64,000 nucleotides of DNA from Aphrophora alni (GCA_963513935.1 OY740772.1:103869340-103933339), one strand, 5' to 3'. Counted from the stretch's first letter, positions 13,401 through 25,943 are shown. Numbers and translations are program-made. Notes: a model not told the origin generated them from the sequence alone.

Positions 13401-14830
13401 TGAGTCGAAGATTATTCCACGCTTTAGTTACATTACCACTCCCATCATAACCTATGATGATTTCTGGTTCCTTGTTTATTTACTAGTTATAAAATTATTG
13501 CAATGTTTTGATCAAATCTTGTAAATAGTTGTACTATTCATCACGAATCATGTTCGTTGGTTAATAGCCAATAGGAGAGTAAGAGGTATTAAAAAGTTGT
13601 CAATTCGAACAGCTCCTTGAACGAAACTAACCCCGAGTGAGGCTACCGCGATCTAGAAATGGTAATAGAGTTGTGTAAATAGGTAATTTATTTGATTGCG
13701 TAGTTTTTTGTTTACACAATTTAAACATTTTTAGTGTAACTGATACATTAATATTATTTCATCGGTGCTGATACATTTATTTATTTATTTAATTTTGTTT
13801 TGCTTTAACGGCAATAATTAATTATTTCTTTTGTAATAACAGTAGGAACGCAGTACCAAAATAAATATTAGTTTTTAATTGAAGTTTCTTATAACTGAAA
13901 GGGAAATCTTTCTATTACATTTATTCGTAAAAATATTGTTTTTGTGAGACATTACAAGGAAGGAAAACAACTACTGAAGTATTAAAAAAAAATTGTTCGT
14001 TAAATTTAGCTCTTTTTACTGCGATACAAAATGAAATTCAGTGTCTAATAATTTATGCTTTAAACGAATGCAACTGTAGAGGAATCGCAGCGTCAAGCGC
14101 TATCATAGCTGACAAAAATTTGGCACCCGTACGGTCCCTATTGGTTTCTTCAAGGTCAGGTTGTCTACTGACTCTTCCTTCAACAGACTTGACTCATTGT
14201 GGCTTGTATACATTCAAATTTAAGTTGAACTTTCATTATTTTATTAGACCCCTTATTTATATTTTACATGTTTTTAATGTAACTACTTCCAATCAAAACA
14301 TAACTGGAGGTGATTATCCATGTTACACAGAATGTTGGTCATTAATTTTGACGTTGTAGTATGTCACTCAATGGCAATCCGCTCACGCTGATAGTTTCTA
14401 TCCCTGATTGTAAACTCTCGCTAACAAAACGAATTCCATATCATTATTCAAAGTGGTTGGTACCATTATGCAGAATTGAAAGCTGGAGATGTTTGTGTAA
14501 TCTAGTGTGCTATAAGACAAATAATACGATAAGGACAAACAAGTTTTAAAGTGGTCGCTGTCGAAAATCACTTTTTTTTCTTATAAACGTAAGGAGTCGA
14601 GAAACAAAGGTCGACATTTTTGACGATTATGAAACGGAAAAGAACCGTCATCGCTGTCTTTTAAAAAATATTAATATAGTGTAGAGTTTATTTTCGAAAG
14701 ATCTGTTTTTTGAATAATGTTTGTCTATCGTACACCCCAAAAGAGTGGAACTATTTTATTCAAATTTTGGATGCGGGCCTTGGTGCGAAACGTTTTATCA
14801 TTTTGTTGTACATCTAATATTTTGGGGGAA
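13400..14830. other. Intergenic DNA, no gene recognised
   Basis: Short frames at 14120-14359, 14361-14549 and 14717-14914 have no recognisable domain. The last one crosses the left border of the palindrome arm. Near 13560-13630 there is a CCAAT-like box and an AT-rich run, but no initiator or gene could be tied to them. Confidence 0.45.
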
Positions 14831-16007
14831 GCTTCCATAGGAAAAAAAACAGAAAAATTATTTATTTTATCTAAAATCAACTCCAATGATTTAGATAAAT
14901 TTTTTCACATATAGTCCTGAGGACCCAAATAATACGTATTGGTAGCCATCTCTTCAAAAAAATAGTTCATGAGTTATGATTAAAAATTGAAAACATCTAG
15001 AGTTGAGGCTGTTATAAAAGTCGTCATTTATCATAATCGGATATACCTATATCGTTGAAATTTTAGTAAATTGTGAATCTTAATTACCCAAATATTTACA
15101 AAATCTCAAGTGAAAACATTTTTGGTTGGTTATTATTTAGTTATATGTAGGGGGAGTGCGAACATTTGTACAATTGTAATTAGTGTTTTATAGTTGTTAG
15201 TATATTATAGTAATGATTTTATTAAGACAATTAATTACATAAAATTACCACCTTCGCACAGATATACCTTTATTGGACGTATGTTAAGTTACTTCAGGTG
15301 AGGTGTCTTGTAGGAAATCCAATTTTATTTCCTAGTTTAGTTATCTTAATGTCAAAGCCACGTCAAAAATATAACTATGGTTAGTCATTATTATTCGTAT
15401 AGGGTTAGATAAACGTCTATACGTCCTTTAGACAATATTGGAGTCCTCTATATTTTTTATCAGTCAGTGATTACTCAGAAATTGGTATAATACAGTGTGT
15501 AATTTACAGTTAATTTTGCATTCTATAGAGTAAGATTTATTATTTACAGTCCCTTTCATGAAGTTTAACTTAAAACTAATATTAAAAGAAGAGAAAAGTA
15601 TTTTTTAAGTACTACAACGGAGAGGATTGCAATATTGACATTTTAACTTAGGATTTACTATATTGTGTTCAAAACTTGATAATTTAGGTTGTGACCAAAT
15701 ATCTTATAATTTTGAGATTAAAAAAAAAAAAAAAAATACTAACACGATTGGTTTGAACAAAATATTTTGGGTTTTTTTAAATAAATTAAAAATAACTTTC
15801 AAAGCAGTTAAAAATATAGTATTTAATTTGTGTTGTTCAGGAGTATATTTAGTTGTAAGTTTAACATCATCCACAAAACGTGTGTCTAAAATAATGAGAG
15901 AGGGAATAAAAGTTTGTTCTCATAAAACCGTTAAGTAATTACTGCGTTGGCATTGCCATTTTGTATTTCTTTTGATTTTTGGATTTCAGATCACGTATAT
16001 ATATACG

Positions 16008-16031
16008 TCTTATATATATATATATATATAG
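16008..16031. repeat. (TA)n microsatellite
   Basis: A short TA run inside the left arm. The corresponding position of the right arm (about 32.28 kb) lacks the expansion. Other TA runs are listed separately at 39.9, 40.1 and 49.6 kb. Confidence 0.9.
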
Positions 16032-18957
16032 TCTTATGTGACAGCTCAGACCCAATTTTAGCCGTGGGTTCCTTTCTTTGGTTACTACTTCCAACATGAT
16101 CTAACCTTTTCACTTGATTAGGAAAGTTCATTCAAACATCGACTTTTTTAGAAACACAATTAATCGCAAACGTCCGAATAAATTATAGCAATAATGTTTA
16201 CAATCAATTGTATCCAATAAATTTAAAATCACAAATAATAATATATTTAATAAAATAATATAATAAACTGCTTTGTTTGTGACGTTAATCTTCATGTTTC
16301 ATGAAAATTATAACGAAATCGTTAGAGCTTTTAAATCAACATTTTTGAATAATTATTGTAAGGTTCATAGATGATGTATATATTTATCGATAACTATCGA
16401 ACATTCACTTATAGTGATTACGGGGGTAACAATTTCCAACGATCTAACTGTGTCTACACCTTTAACTCCACGTTTTAATCTTTCCTAAATAGTCTTTCTT
16501 GTTCTGTCTCGACAGTCACACTAATAGGGTATTAGTTGACCAAGACTTTTTATTTTGTCATCTTCCTTCTTTTACTATGGATTAAGATCAAGTGGTTTTT
16601 TAAAGAATAAAGGGGGGGGGGTAAAGTAAAAGGAGTTGTTAGTTGAAGAACATTTATTTCTATTCTGACAATGTCTTGGAGATGGTAATGACTTTTATAA
16701 AAGAAGTGAATATAGATAACAGATTTGACACGTTTAAAACAATTAATTCTCAGGAACACTTGTTCTCAAAAGCCATTCTGTACTTCGAGATCATTTCGAC
16801 TTTAATTTATTTGCTTCGTCCCTTAATGTTCTTTAAATGATTAAAAAAATTTCGGTTTCCAATTTAAATATTACAATTTTAAATAATTGAGCACGTTCAT
16901 GATTTTAAAGAAAATACTACCGAATGAAATCTTATGATTCTCGTTATTACTTGATTTATTATTACACTTATTTATTGTATTAATGTTATTGTTTCTTATT
17001 TTACTGTTTGTAAAGATCTGTAAAGATCTGACGTCATAAACTATGACTTCTACAATCACAACTATGTGGCCTTTATATTAGCATCAAGTCGTAAAATGAT
17101 GTTACGATTTGGTAAATAATGCTTTAATTTCCTAAGTTCTGTTACTTAAATCAAACCTCAAATTAAACAAATAAAAATTAATATAGTTGAATATTAAAAA
17201 TTGAATTGGGTCTACGAAGCCATAGACTAGTTTTGTTTGTGCCTTAAACACGCCCACATCGTAAATTGTATTTGATTAAATATTCGTATTCTAGTTTTTA
17301 ATGACGGTGAACAAAGTTCATTTTGTTTGTCTATAAATTATTCTTCAACCGTAATAAATTTTACTAATTTTCACTACTTGTGAAAAACCAAGAACAATAG
17401 TCGCTTAGTATTAGCTGCAAAAAGTGGCTACGAGGTCAGCAGTCGTTAACTCTTAACAGAGGGGACAAAAGGTTCCCTATTGGAACTCCCTTTTTATTTT
17501 CTTGGTTATTCTAATCACGTGTTTATATAGTTATAGTTGACAGATCAAACTTAGGTTTAGCTGAAGGTTGCTCTCTTAGGTTACTACTTCCAACACGTTT
17601 CTCATGTTTTAGGATTATGACTTGATTACGAGCGTTGATACAAATTCTTGAAACGTCGAGTAATAGCCTATTGTTGTCTACAAAAATGATGACTAATGTT
17701 GGAATAAACTTGATCAATTACTTTTTTCAATAAATTTATATTTAATAGAAATAATAGGTTGCTTGGTTTCCGTCATTAATTTTCACATTTCATTAAAATT
17801 TCAACGAAATCGGTAACGCTTTTAAGTCTATCTGCATTTTTTAAGATATGTTTTGATTATGAAGCTATTTTTATTTCTAATTATCGAAATAGCTAAGGCC
17901 CATTTTTAAGAAAATCAAAATCGTGAGGTTTTATTACCCCCTAAACATGAGTTAATGAATAATTATTTACAAAATTGTCTCGGTATAAATAGCTAATATC
18001 CCAAATATGTACATATTTGTCTAATAGTTTTGTGACTGTACATACGACAGACAGATATTTCTAAAACCAATTTTTTGATTAAAAAAAGATACCTTAAATC
18101 GGATATTTCAGCGCAATATTAGACATTAATTCTTTGACCCATTTTATAATTCTTTGTAAACTACGAAAGCATAGAGGCTCGTATAATTTTACTGACGATA
18201 TTCAACAGAGTTTTGAGTTATATATCTTATATATTTAACTAAAATTTGTGAGATATCACTGATCAATCAGATTTTGTGAAGTTAAATATCTTATAACATA
18301 TTTTGTTCTTTGTTTTTTACAGGTCACTCATGAATCGGAATTTTTTGAGCGACAGCGATCAATGCCTTTTATTTGGATCCTTGTATGATAACAACAAAAA
18401 ATTGATCAAAATGTATATCCGATTTTGAAAAAAAAAAAAAAAACTTTTGGCAACTACACCCAATTTTTGACTTACAAAAAAATAAAAATAAAAATGTACA
18501 AGAAATGGCCAAAACATGCTCACATAATAAATGTAATATTAAAATTAGTCTACACTTTTTCATTAACTAGTTTGTATGTATTTACTTGTAGTAAGGCTTA
18601 TTGAAGTTTCATGGGGTTACAAATAAATTAAAGTGTACATAACAGTTACTAAGGTAACTTTCATGTATAATAGTAATAATACTAATTATAATAAAATACT
18701 GGTTAAATGATTGTTGGGTCCCTTATGTTACCTACGAAATGGATCAACCGCCACAGAGCCCTATCAGTGATGAGAGTAAAGTCTTGTTTTTCAGTTATGG
18801 AAGTCAACATAGCAAGAGTTATATACGTTTATATATTATTTACTACAAATGTGGTCACGATGAATAGGTTATCACAATCACGTAAGAAATAAACCAAAAA
18901 TACAGTATTTCCTTTTATAGTTTCTTCCTATACTTATTCAAGTTTACAGTAGATATT

Positions 18958-20766
18958 GTTGTAACTCACGTCGCATGATAGGCCGATTAGATTTACAAGA
19001 ATGAGTTATTCAAACATCCAAAGACCTAGATCTATTGTTCATAGTTGTAATTCATGTCGCATGATAGGCCGTTTAGATTTACAAGAAAGAGTTATTCAAA
19101 CATTAAGAAGACCTAGTTCTATTGTTCATAGTTTTAACTCACGTCGCATGATAGGCCGATTAGATTTACAAGAATGAATTATTAAAACATCCAAAGACCT
19201 AGATCTATTGTTCATAGTTGTAACTCATGTCGCATGATAGGCCGTTTAGATTTACAAGAATGAGTTATTCAAACATCCAAAGACCTAGTTCTATTGTTCA
19301 TAGTTGTAACTCACGTCGCATGATAGGCCGTTTAGATTTACGAGAATGCGTTATTCAAACACCCAAAGACCTAGATCTATTGTTCATAGTTGTAACTCAT
19401 GTCGCATGATAGGCCGTTTAGATTTACGAGCATGCGTTATTCAAACATCCAAAGACCTAGTTCTATTGTTCATAGTTGTAACTCACGTTGCATGATAGGC
19501 CGTTTAGATTTACGAGAATGCGTTATTCAATTATCCAAAGACCTAGTTCTATTGTTCATAGTTGTAACTCACGTCGCATGATAGGCCGTTTAGATTTACA
19601 AGAATGAATTATTCAAACATTCAAAGACCTAGATCTATTGTTCATAGTTGTAACTCATGTCGCATGATTGGCCGTTTAGATTTACGAGAATGAGTTATTA
19701 AAACATCCAAAGACCTAGATCTTTTGTTCATAGTTGTGACTCACGTCGCATGATATGCCGTTTAGATTTACAAGAATGAGTTATTCAAACATCCAAAGAC
19801 CTAGTTCTATTGTTCATAGTTGTAACTCACGTCTCATGGTAGGCCGTTTAGATTTAAGAGAATGCGTTATTCAAACATCCAAAGACCTAGATCTATTGTT
19901 CATAGTTATAACTCACCTCGCATGATAGGCCGTTTAGATTTACGAGAATGCGTTATTCAAACACCCAAAGACCTAGATCTATTGTTCATAGTTGTAACTC
20001 AACTCATGTCGCATGATAGGCCGTTTAGATTTACGAGCATGCGTTATCCAAACATCCAAAGATCTAGTTCTATTGTTCATAGTTGTAACTCACGTTGCAT
20101 GATAGGCCGTTTAGATTTACGAGAATGCGTTATTCAATTATCCAAAGACCCAGTTCTATTGTTCATAGTTGTAACTCACGTCGCATGATAGGCCGTTTAG
20201 ATTTACAAGAATGAATTATTCAAACATTCAAAGACCTAGTTCTATTGTTCATAGTTGTAACTCACGTTGCATGATAGGCCGTTTAGATTTACGAGAATGC
20301 GTTATTCAATTATCCAAAGACCCAGTTCTATTGTTCATAGTTGTAACTCACGTCGCATGATAGGCCGTTTAGATTTACAAGAATGAATTATTCAAACATT
20401 CAAAGACCTAGATATATTGTTCATAGTTGTAACTCACGTCTCATGGTAGGCCGTTTAGATTTAAGAGAATGCGTTATTCAAACATCCAAAGACCTAGATC
20501 TATTGTTCATAGTTGTAACTCACGTCGCATGATAGGCCGTTTAGATTTACAAGAATGAATTATTCAAACATCCAAAGACCTAGTTCTATTGTTCACAGTT
20601 GTAATTCACGTCGCATGATTGGCCGTTTTACAAGAATGAGTTATTCAAACATCCAAAGACCTAGTTCTATTGTTCATAGTTGTAACTCTCGTCTCGTGAT
20701 AGGCCGTTTAGATTTACAAGAATGAGTTATTCAAACACCCAAAGACCTAGATCTATCGTTCATATT
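18958..20766. repeat. 86-bp satellite, about 21 units (left arm)
   Basis: Head-to-tail array of an 86-bp unit (landmarks: cgcatgataggccg, gagttattcaaac, caaagacctag). The length of 1809 bp gives 21.0 units. Some unit variants recur in blocks (for example the 'acgagaatgcgttattcaat' type at 19.5, 20.1 and 20.3 kb), suggesting local segmental duplication inside the array. 86 is not a multiple of three, so the 60- to 108-codon frames found here are by-products. The same unit forms only four copies at the mirror position 28967-29312. Confidence 0.97.
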
Positions 20767-21040
20767 AAAGATAAACATTCAAAGAGCTACTAGTTTTCAC
20801 AATAAACGTAGTTTTTCTAAAACAATAATTCACACTATATTTTTACTTTGTGGGTAGATAGTCTGACGTAAAACAAAGTAACAAAATAAGAAAGCTTAGG
20901 AAATCTTTAAATAAAGCGTTTGTTCGGGTAATTGTACGTTCAATATTAAACTTAAAGTACATTGTTATATTTCAAGTATATAATTAAAATCTATAAACAT
21001 TTAAAATAATGAAAAGAAATGCAACATAGGTAGTGTCATA

Positions 21041-21050
21041 TTTATTTATT
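21041..21050 (-). promoter_or_regulatory. Tandem AATAAA polyadenylation signals behind the left exon copy
   Basis: Two overlapping AATAAA hexamers on the minus strand lie about 15-25 bp after the stop of the orphan exon. They are exactly mirrored by 28680-28689 in the right arm. Such close spacing of stop and signal suits a short secreted-peptide gene. Confidence 0.6.
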
Positions 21051-21064
21051 CATTTAAGTATACA

Positions 21065-21166
21065 TTAGTATTTATTCAATCCTGTAGTGCAAAACGTCTT
21101 ATCGAATAACACCATGTCACATACCAATCCTCGGCAACAATTCATTCTTTTTATATAGTTAGCACA
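21065..21166 (-). pseudogene. Orphan second exon of an ICK-type peptide gene (paralogue of 26800-28661)
   Basis: Minus-strand exon of 34 codons including the stop, directly after a polypyrimidine tract and CAG acceptor (21167-21180). It is the mirror copy of exon 2 of the gene at 26800-28661. The five exon-2 cysteines and their spacing (C-x8-CC-x4-C-x9-C) are kept. Yet by hand count 13 of 26 aligned residues up to the last cysteine differ, and only 3 of the 16 changed codons are synonymous. The tail after the last cysteine is shorter and unrelated. No stop or frameshift is present. A matching first exon with signal peptide was not found upstream on the minus strand; the duplication border lies within the intron. 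It may be a 5'-truncated pseudogene, or an exon joined to an undetected or distant first exon. The retained frame argues for recent or continued function. It is typed as pseudogene because it is partial. Confidence 0.7.
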
Positions 21167-21309
21167 CTGTGAAAAAACAAATGCGTTACATATTATTTAA
21201 TATTTTACTTATAAACATAGAATAATATAATTATTTCATATAATTGAAATCAAAAAAATCCAGCCATTAATTACACTTTCACGTAACTACTATTTCTAGT
21301 TTATTCCTA

Positions 21310-21555
21310 ATGAGGCAATCCGACAACCGATTCCAAAGCTTAATACCAAATTTATTATCCTGGTTCAGTATAGATCCTCACTCTGATCTACAGCTAACAA
21401 CAACAACTTGTGTCGTACAATTATACAAAATATCAATCAGAACAAAAATTTTAAAATATAATATAATGCTACAAGGTTATCTTATATGGGATTACAAGGG
21501 AAAGAGACTGCAGCTGAGCAGGGCTGGCAAAGAAGGGTATTCAAATCATCTGTAA
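21310..21555 (+). other. 81-codon open frame, identical in both palindrome arms
   Basis: The frame is repeated at 28162-28407 on the opposite strand, and I find no difference over 246 bp. It lies antisense to the peptide gene, inside its intron in the right arm. No domain is recognised. The identity is more likely due to recent duplication or gene conversion than to coding constraint, because non-coding sequence on both sides is also about 97% identical. A transposon origin of the segment is possible but not shown. Confidence 0.4.
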
Positions 21556-21989
21556 ATCAAAACATTCTCTTATTTCAATCGAAAATAAAAACTTGAAACA
21601 TTCTATCGTCAAAACTTCTTAGATGCAATAGAAAACAAATTGAAGTATAAACCAATTATTGAATTTGAATTGTTTGGAATAAATATTGTACAGTAAAAAA
21701 GTATCAGCTATAATTTCCTACTAATCACGGGACAAGACTGCCTCTTCTGACATCTCAATAAAATAAACATCCATATATTGTGTATGCCGTGCTTCTGTTA
21801 AGAACAAAGATTATCTTATGGTGCGTAATGGTATAGATGAAGAGAAACATCAGTAAAGGGATTTCCCAGGGTTATATTAAGTAATCGATTGGAAATATTT
21901 TCAAAGTACAGTAAAGTAAGACAGTATTTTTTATTGGTAGCCTCCCAGGCAATCATTTTCGGCAAAATCAAGATTTAAACAATCATATT

Positions 21990-22970
21990 GTTATGAATAC
22001 GGTCTCACACATATTCAATTGTTGGTGGAAAATTAAAACGTAAACTGTAGCAAAATAAGCAATACTGCTGGAATAAAAACCTTTATATAAGACAATTAAA
22101 TTACTGATGTAATTTTAACGAATTGGAGTAAAGAATTTAAAACTAAGAGTGGGGAGTGGAAAAACGTTTAGAGATGTGGAGTCTTTTTCAGGCCCAGACA
22201 ATTAAAAATAACCTTTTAAATGTAACCAATTAAAAAATAATAAAATGAAATATATATTTAATTAATATATATATTTTACGTATGTAGACCATAAGAAAAG
22301 ATAAATGAAAGGCACTGTTTAAAAAAAACTATACAAAACGTAATTATTTTTCAAAACTTGCAAATATGTTTTGAAATTGGTTTTAAAGGAGTAGTTATTA
22401 TTCATTCCAAAACTATTTGGGTTAGTTTCAATCTACATACCTAAGAGACGCAGCATTTTATAAGAATTGTATAACTAGTTATTTAAAAGAAAGTATTTTT
22501 GCAACCAAACTAAAAACCATATAATTAAATTTAAAAGATATTCAAACAAATATTTATAAAACTATACTTAAACAAAAAATAATCATTTTGTAAACAGTTA
22601 CTGTAGTTATGAACTCTGTTTGTTCATGTGGGAACGCTGTAATTAGTTTTTAAGTATAAATGGAAAATTTGGTTTAGTTTACATAACTAATAGATTTATT
22701 TCAAACCAAACTAAAACATACCTCGTACAATTTGTAATATAGGCAGCACACATTATTTTTATAAAGTTATAATAATATATCAAAATTTATTAAGTCAAAC
22801 TTAATCTGTTAAATAGTAGAAGCACAAAAATTGTAAAATTAGTTTAATTAAAAGCAGATGCATTAACACTTTTAGACTTTAATGTAATAGCAGATATTTC
22901 TTGTTGAAACTCCATATTCAAGGATAAAATAAAGCAAAAGGTTAAAGTTTCAAATATTTTAATAGTATAA
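21990..22970. other. AT-rich start of the palindrome spacer, no gene recognised
   Basis: This is where the minus-strand orphan exon would be expected to have its first exon. Two weak candidate donors (near 22440 and 22730, minus strand) were examined and rejected. No other structure is seen. Confidence 0.5.
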
Positions 22971-23333
22971 ATGAGCTACAATTGTTTCGCCTTGCGGCAT
23001 CATCGGGCAACTTCAGTTAAAACCATAAATTCTGTAAATAGCAACATGCAGTTCACTATGGAAGTAAGTAACAATAACAGCAGCATTAATTTCTTGGACC
23101 TTAACATTATTATCAGTGATAGTTATCATAAATTTAAAATTTTCAGAAAACCTACTTATACAGATACAGTTATACCTGCTGATTCTAACCATCCAATTAG
23201 CCATAAACATGCTGCTTTTCACAGCATGGTACATAGACTTATTAGTATACCTCTTTCACCTAATGACTTTCATGATGAACTGAATGTCGTTAAACAAATT
23301 GCTGTTAATAATAAGTATGATGTTAGTTTATGA
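22971..23333 (+). pseudogene. Penelope-like element: C-terminal part of the reverse transcriptase
   Basis: A 120-codon frame matches the region of PLE reverse transcriptase after the catalytic palm motif. The order is INFLDLNI, then HKFKIFRKPTYTDTVIP, then HPISHKHAAFHSMVHRL, then IPLS...EL..VKQIAVNN. These blocks are diagnostic of Penelope-type enzymes (the 'FLDLxI...YRKPTxTDxxIP...SHPxxHK' pattern). The catalytic YADD/YVDD part is missing upstream and the GIY-YIG endonuclease is missing downstream, so this is a fragment. The first codons overlap a hammerhead-like motif on the other strand. The open frame ends where a repeat shared with the two arms begins (about 23340). Confidence 0.85.
22984..23006 (-). 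ncRNA. Hammerhead-like core (PLE), U4 position mutated
   Basis: The minus strand reads ccgatga, then a compact GCC-GCAA-GGC hairpin, then gaaac. This matches hammerhead core - stem II - GAAA except for C in place of U in CUGAUGA. It is placed next to a PLE reverse transcriptase fragment, as expected for PLE terminal repeats. The mutated core makes cleavage doubtful. Confidence 0.5.
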
Positions 23334-23776
23334 CAATAAATCCTATGTTTAAATGTCAATATTGCAATCTTCTCTGTTGTGCAACTTGCAAAATATATTT
23401 CTTCGTTAAACTTCTTGAAAAGGACTGTTAATAATAAATCTTATCCTGAAGAAGGCAAAATTAACTGTAAATTACACACTGTAATATACCAATTTCTGAG
23501 TAAGCACTGCCTGATAAAAATATAGAGGATTCTTCAATATTGTCGAAAGGACATATAGATATTTATCTAACCCTATATGAATAATAATGACTAACTATAG
23601 TTTAGGTATTGTCCAAACAAAAAAAAAGAAGAAAAACAGACCCAACCCTTTGCTTTCGTTTAACAGGCGTACAATAAGTTCATAATTTTTTTAAACAAAG
23701 AATATAATAAATAAAATTTAAGAAAATGTGAACTAGTACATTAACTCAAATAAAAATTTTAATTCTTTTTGTCTCA

Positions 23777-23787
23777 TACTATAGATA
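23777..23787 (+). repeat. Target-site duplication, left copy (tactatagata)
   Basis: Exact 11-bp direct repeat with 25933-25943, bracketing the truncated LINE. The uninterrupted paralogue near 33279-33289 reads tactataaata once, which fits a single pre-insertion site. Confidence 0.9.
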
Positions 23788-25932
23788 CTAGTATGGAGGC
23801 TGGAGAGTGAGAACAGACTACACCCAAAACAGTTTGGATATAGACCAAGACGAGGAACAATAGATGCCCTCCTTTACTTCACTGAGTCAATATATGAGTC
23901 ATTCTCAAAAAAACACCGCAACAGTAGCTGTTATGGTAGACCTGGAAGCTGCCTTTGACAGAATCCCTCACTCCACAGTTTTGTTGCATTGCCTGCGAGC
24001 TGGTATCAGAGGTAGAATGCTGGGGTACCTCCAAAATTTCCTGAAACTCCGAACAATCAAAACTAAAGTCAACAACACTTTCTCAGATGAAGTCTCAGTC
24101 TACTGTGGAGTTCCACAGGGATCAGTTTTAAGCTCAACCTTTTCAACACAGCACTCCACGACATGCTAACATCTTTGCCCCATGATGTGAATGGTTGTAT
24201 TTATGCCGACGACATAACAGTGTGGAGCTCTGATAAGAACCCAATACAGGCCACACAGCGAGTACAAATTGCCTTAGACATTATTAATAAATGGACAGAA
24301 AAATGGAACATGTCAATCTCTTCAACCAAAACAGAATGCACCCTCTTTACAAGAAGATATTCACTGAAGAACTTTATGCCAGAACTCTACTGCAAACAAA
24401 AGCAAATCTCTTATAACCCAAACCCTACACTGCTGGGACTCACTCTAGATCCTAAACTTTTGTGGAAAAACCACATTCAACGATTATCAGAATACTGCAC
24501 AAGAAGATTAAATCTGCAAAGGCTGTAGCTAGTAGAACATGGGGAGCAGACACCCTAATGGTGAGGCAACTTTATGTATCTTTTGTCCGATCAAAAATGA
24601 TGTATGGAGCAGAAATATGGAGCTCTGCAGCAAAGGTACATATAAATAAATTAAATATAATTCAAAACTCAGCCCTAAAGATCTGCCTAGGGTGTCCAAA
24701 AACAACCCCTGTGAGATCAATGGAAATAGAACTTAACATTGAACCCTTGGAAATCAACATTCAAAAGATAATCTGGCACAAGTTTTTACAGAAGTCTGCA
24801 GACACATCAAATGCCTTCCATAAACGGGATCTCCAATGTACCAATCATAAGTCATCTTTTGACTGTCGAACAAAACTATTAACAGCAGCCATGCCAGACA
24901 TGACCCCAATGTCTTATCCTTCTGTCAACTGCATTCCTCCATGGAGTTACCAATCACCAAGAGTCAGCTTAAACCTTCCTGGACTAATATCAAAGCAGGA
25001 TCACGTATTAGCGCAGAGAGCGGCGGCTCTTGAAGTTATACAGTCGAGTTATGAAGAATGCTATAAAATCTATACAGATGGATCACTAGATCCTAATGAA
25101 TCAAAATCTGGAGCTAGCTACTTCCTGGATTGTGAACAGGAATCCTTCCTCATTCCAGCAAATTCATGTTCCAGCACTGACACAGAGCTCTTAGCCATTA
25201 ATGCAGCAGTGGTTCATTGCACAGAGGTAAAAAACAAAAAGATTTGTATTCTTAGTGACTCTAAAAGCGCACTACAGCTCATAAAAAGATATAAACCCAC
25301 AAACTATTATTATAGAACAAAAGAAATTTACCATCTACTGAACTTGTGCTCAGATAAGGAGATCTACTTCCAGTGGGTACCTGGACATTGTGGGCTGCAA
25401 GGGAATGAGAAAGCTGACAGAGCTGCAAGGTTAGCCTCCAACTTACATCCAATACCACCTAGAGAACAATCTCTAAGTAGCTGCATAGCTAAAACTCACA
25501 AAGCTCTGAGAAATAAATGGATAGAAAAGTGGAATGCTGAACAAACCGGAGGTCACCTTCGTTCTCTTCTTAAAACTCCAAACGACATTAACATCTATAA
25601 AAATATGCATAGATCTGTATCAACCTTTGCCTCGAGAGCCAGAATGGGACATATTGTCACACAGTCGTATCTCTTCCGTTTCAAGCTTGCTGAGTCACCC
25701 CTGTGTCTGGAATGCAAGAAAGAAGAAGAAACTTTAGAACACATCCTCCTTCAGTGCTCCATCAAATCCGAGGCTAGAGACGAATTAAAGAGAAGACTAC
25801 AACCAGATAGCACCTTCAGACGAATTTTGACTGACTCCACCTTCTGGAAATTGGCCTGTTTGGTATACGAGAGACACCGTGCGGTTGGCATTACTTGATG
25901 CTAGATGCATGTACCAAGAAGTAAGAAGTAAG
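23788..25932 (+). mobile_element. 5'-truncated I/Jockey-superfamily LINE (RT + RNase H), inactive
   Basis: A 2145-bp insertion between 11-bp target-site duplications. It starts inside the reverse transcriptase domain (KQFGYRPRRGT block at about 23830) and continues through motif A (MVDLEAAFD), the PQGS motif and YADD at 24202-24213. It ends with an RNase H domain and a C-terminal zinc-knuckle-like CLEC...H...C region, stop at 25898 and a very short 3' tail. Three frame breaks are seen: about 23910, about 24130 (just after PQGS) and about 24500. It lacks ORF1, endonuclease and the first part of RT, as in typical abortive target-primed reverse transcription. There is no poly(A) tail; the 3' end is 'aagaagtaagaagtaag'. 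The insertion is younger than the duplication of its host repeat. Confidence 0.93.
24462..25898 (+). pseudogene. ORF2 C-terminal fragment: RT thumb, RNase H, CCHC-like tail
   Basis: A 478-codon open frame, the longest in the window. Residues of about 20-110 continue the RT thumb/connection. RNase H follows with its acidic residues visible: D in YTDGS (25071-25085), E in the TELLAINAA helix (about 25179), D in LSDSKSA (about 25254) and the final D in EKADRAA (about 25416). The HCG in WVPGHCG is also present. The last 100 residues hold a CLEC-x(n)-H-x4-C pattern typical of this LINE group. RNase H in a non-LTR element points to the I/LOA/Jockey-related clades. The first 20 or so codons are out of frame with the real protein, because of the frameshift near 24500. 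The RNase H looks intact, but the RT upstream is broken. Confidence 0.9.
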
Positions 25933-25943
25933 TACTATAGATA
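25933..25943 (+). repeat. Target-site duplication, right copy (tactatagata)
   Basis: Exact match to 23777-23787; see the LINE entry. After it the host repeat resumes ('aatcatctttaacctctttggc'), matching 33290 onward. Confidence 0.9.

Larger units (their letters stand above)
14830..21990. repeat. Left arm of a large inverted duplication
   Basis: Reverse-complemented, this stretch aligns from end to end with 27715-34270. Anchors are 15310-15340 with 33700-33750; 15340-15960 with 32590-33110; 16050-16150 with 32160-32270; 17520-17720 with 30570-30780; 18370-18890 with 29376-29900; 18958-20766 with 28967-29312 (the satellite); 21065-21166 with 28551-28661; and 21310-21960 with 27740-28410. Identity falls from nearly 100% near the spacer to perhaps 75-85% at the outer end. 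Compared with the right arm it lacks about 550 bp (counterpart of about 33.12-33.69 kb) and has about 1.46 kb more satellite. The outer border near 14.83 kb is uncertain by about 100 bp. Paired short frames in both arms (e.g. 18369-18563/29705-29902 and 18707-18892/29376-29561) reflect the duplication and are not evidence of genes. Confidence 0.9.

Noticed and set aside
18369..18892. Paired short frames conserved in both arms (18369-18563/29705-29902; 18707-18892/29376-29561)
   Set aside because: Conservation is explained by the duplication. One frame runs through a poly-A/T tract of different length in the two arms. No domain or splice context was found.
19227..20188. 60- to 108-codon frames in the 86-bp satellite
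   Set aside because: They are repeat by-products; the period is not a multiple of three, and copies in the array do not keep one frame.
22400..22520. Possible first exon of the orphan peptide exon (minus strand, ATG at 22520, donor-like sequence at about 22440)
   Set aside because: A short stretch resembles the start of exon 1 of the right copy, but the frame hits a stop after 13 codons and there is no continuous signal peptide. The match is short and AT-rich.
22700..22760. Second possible donor on the minus strand with Cys/Tyr codons before GTATGT
   Set aside because: An in-frame stop lies about 15 codons upstream and there is no signal peptide, so it cannot supply exon 1.
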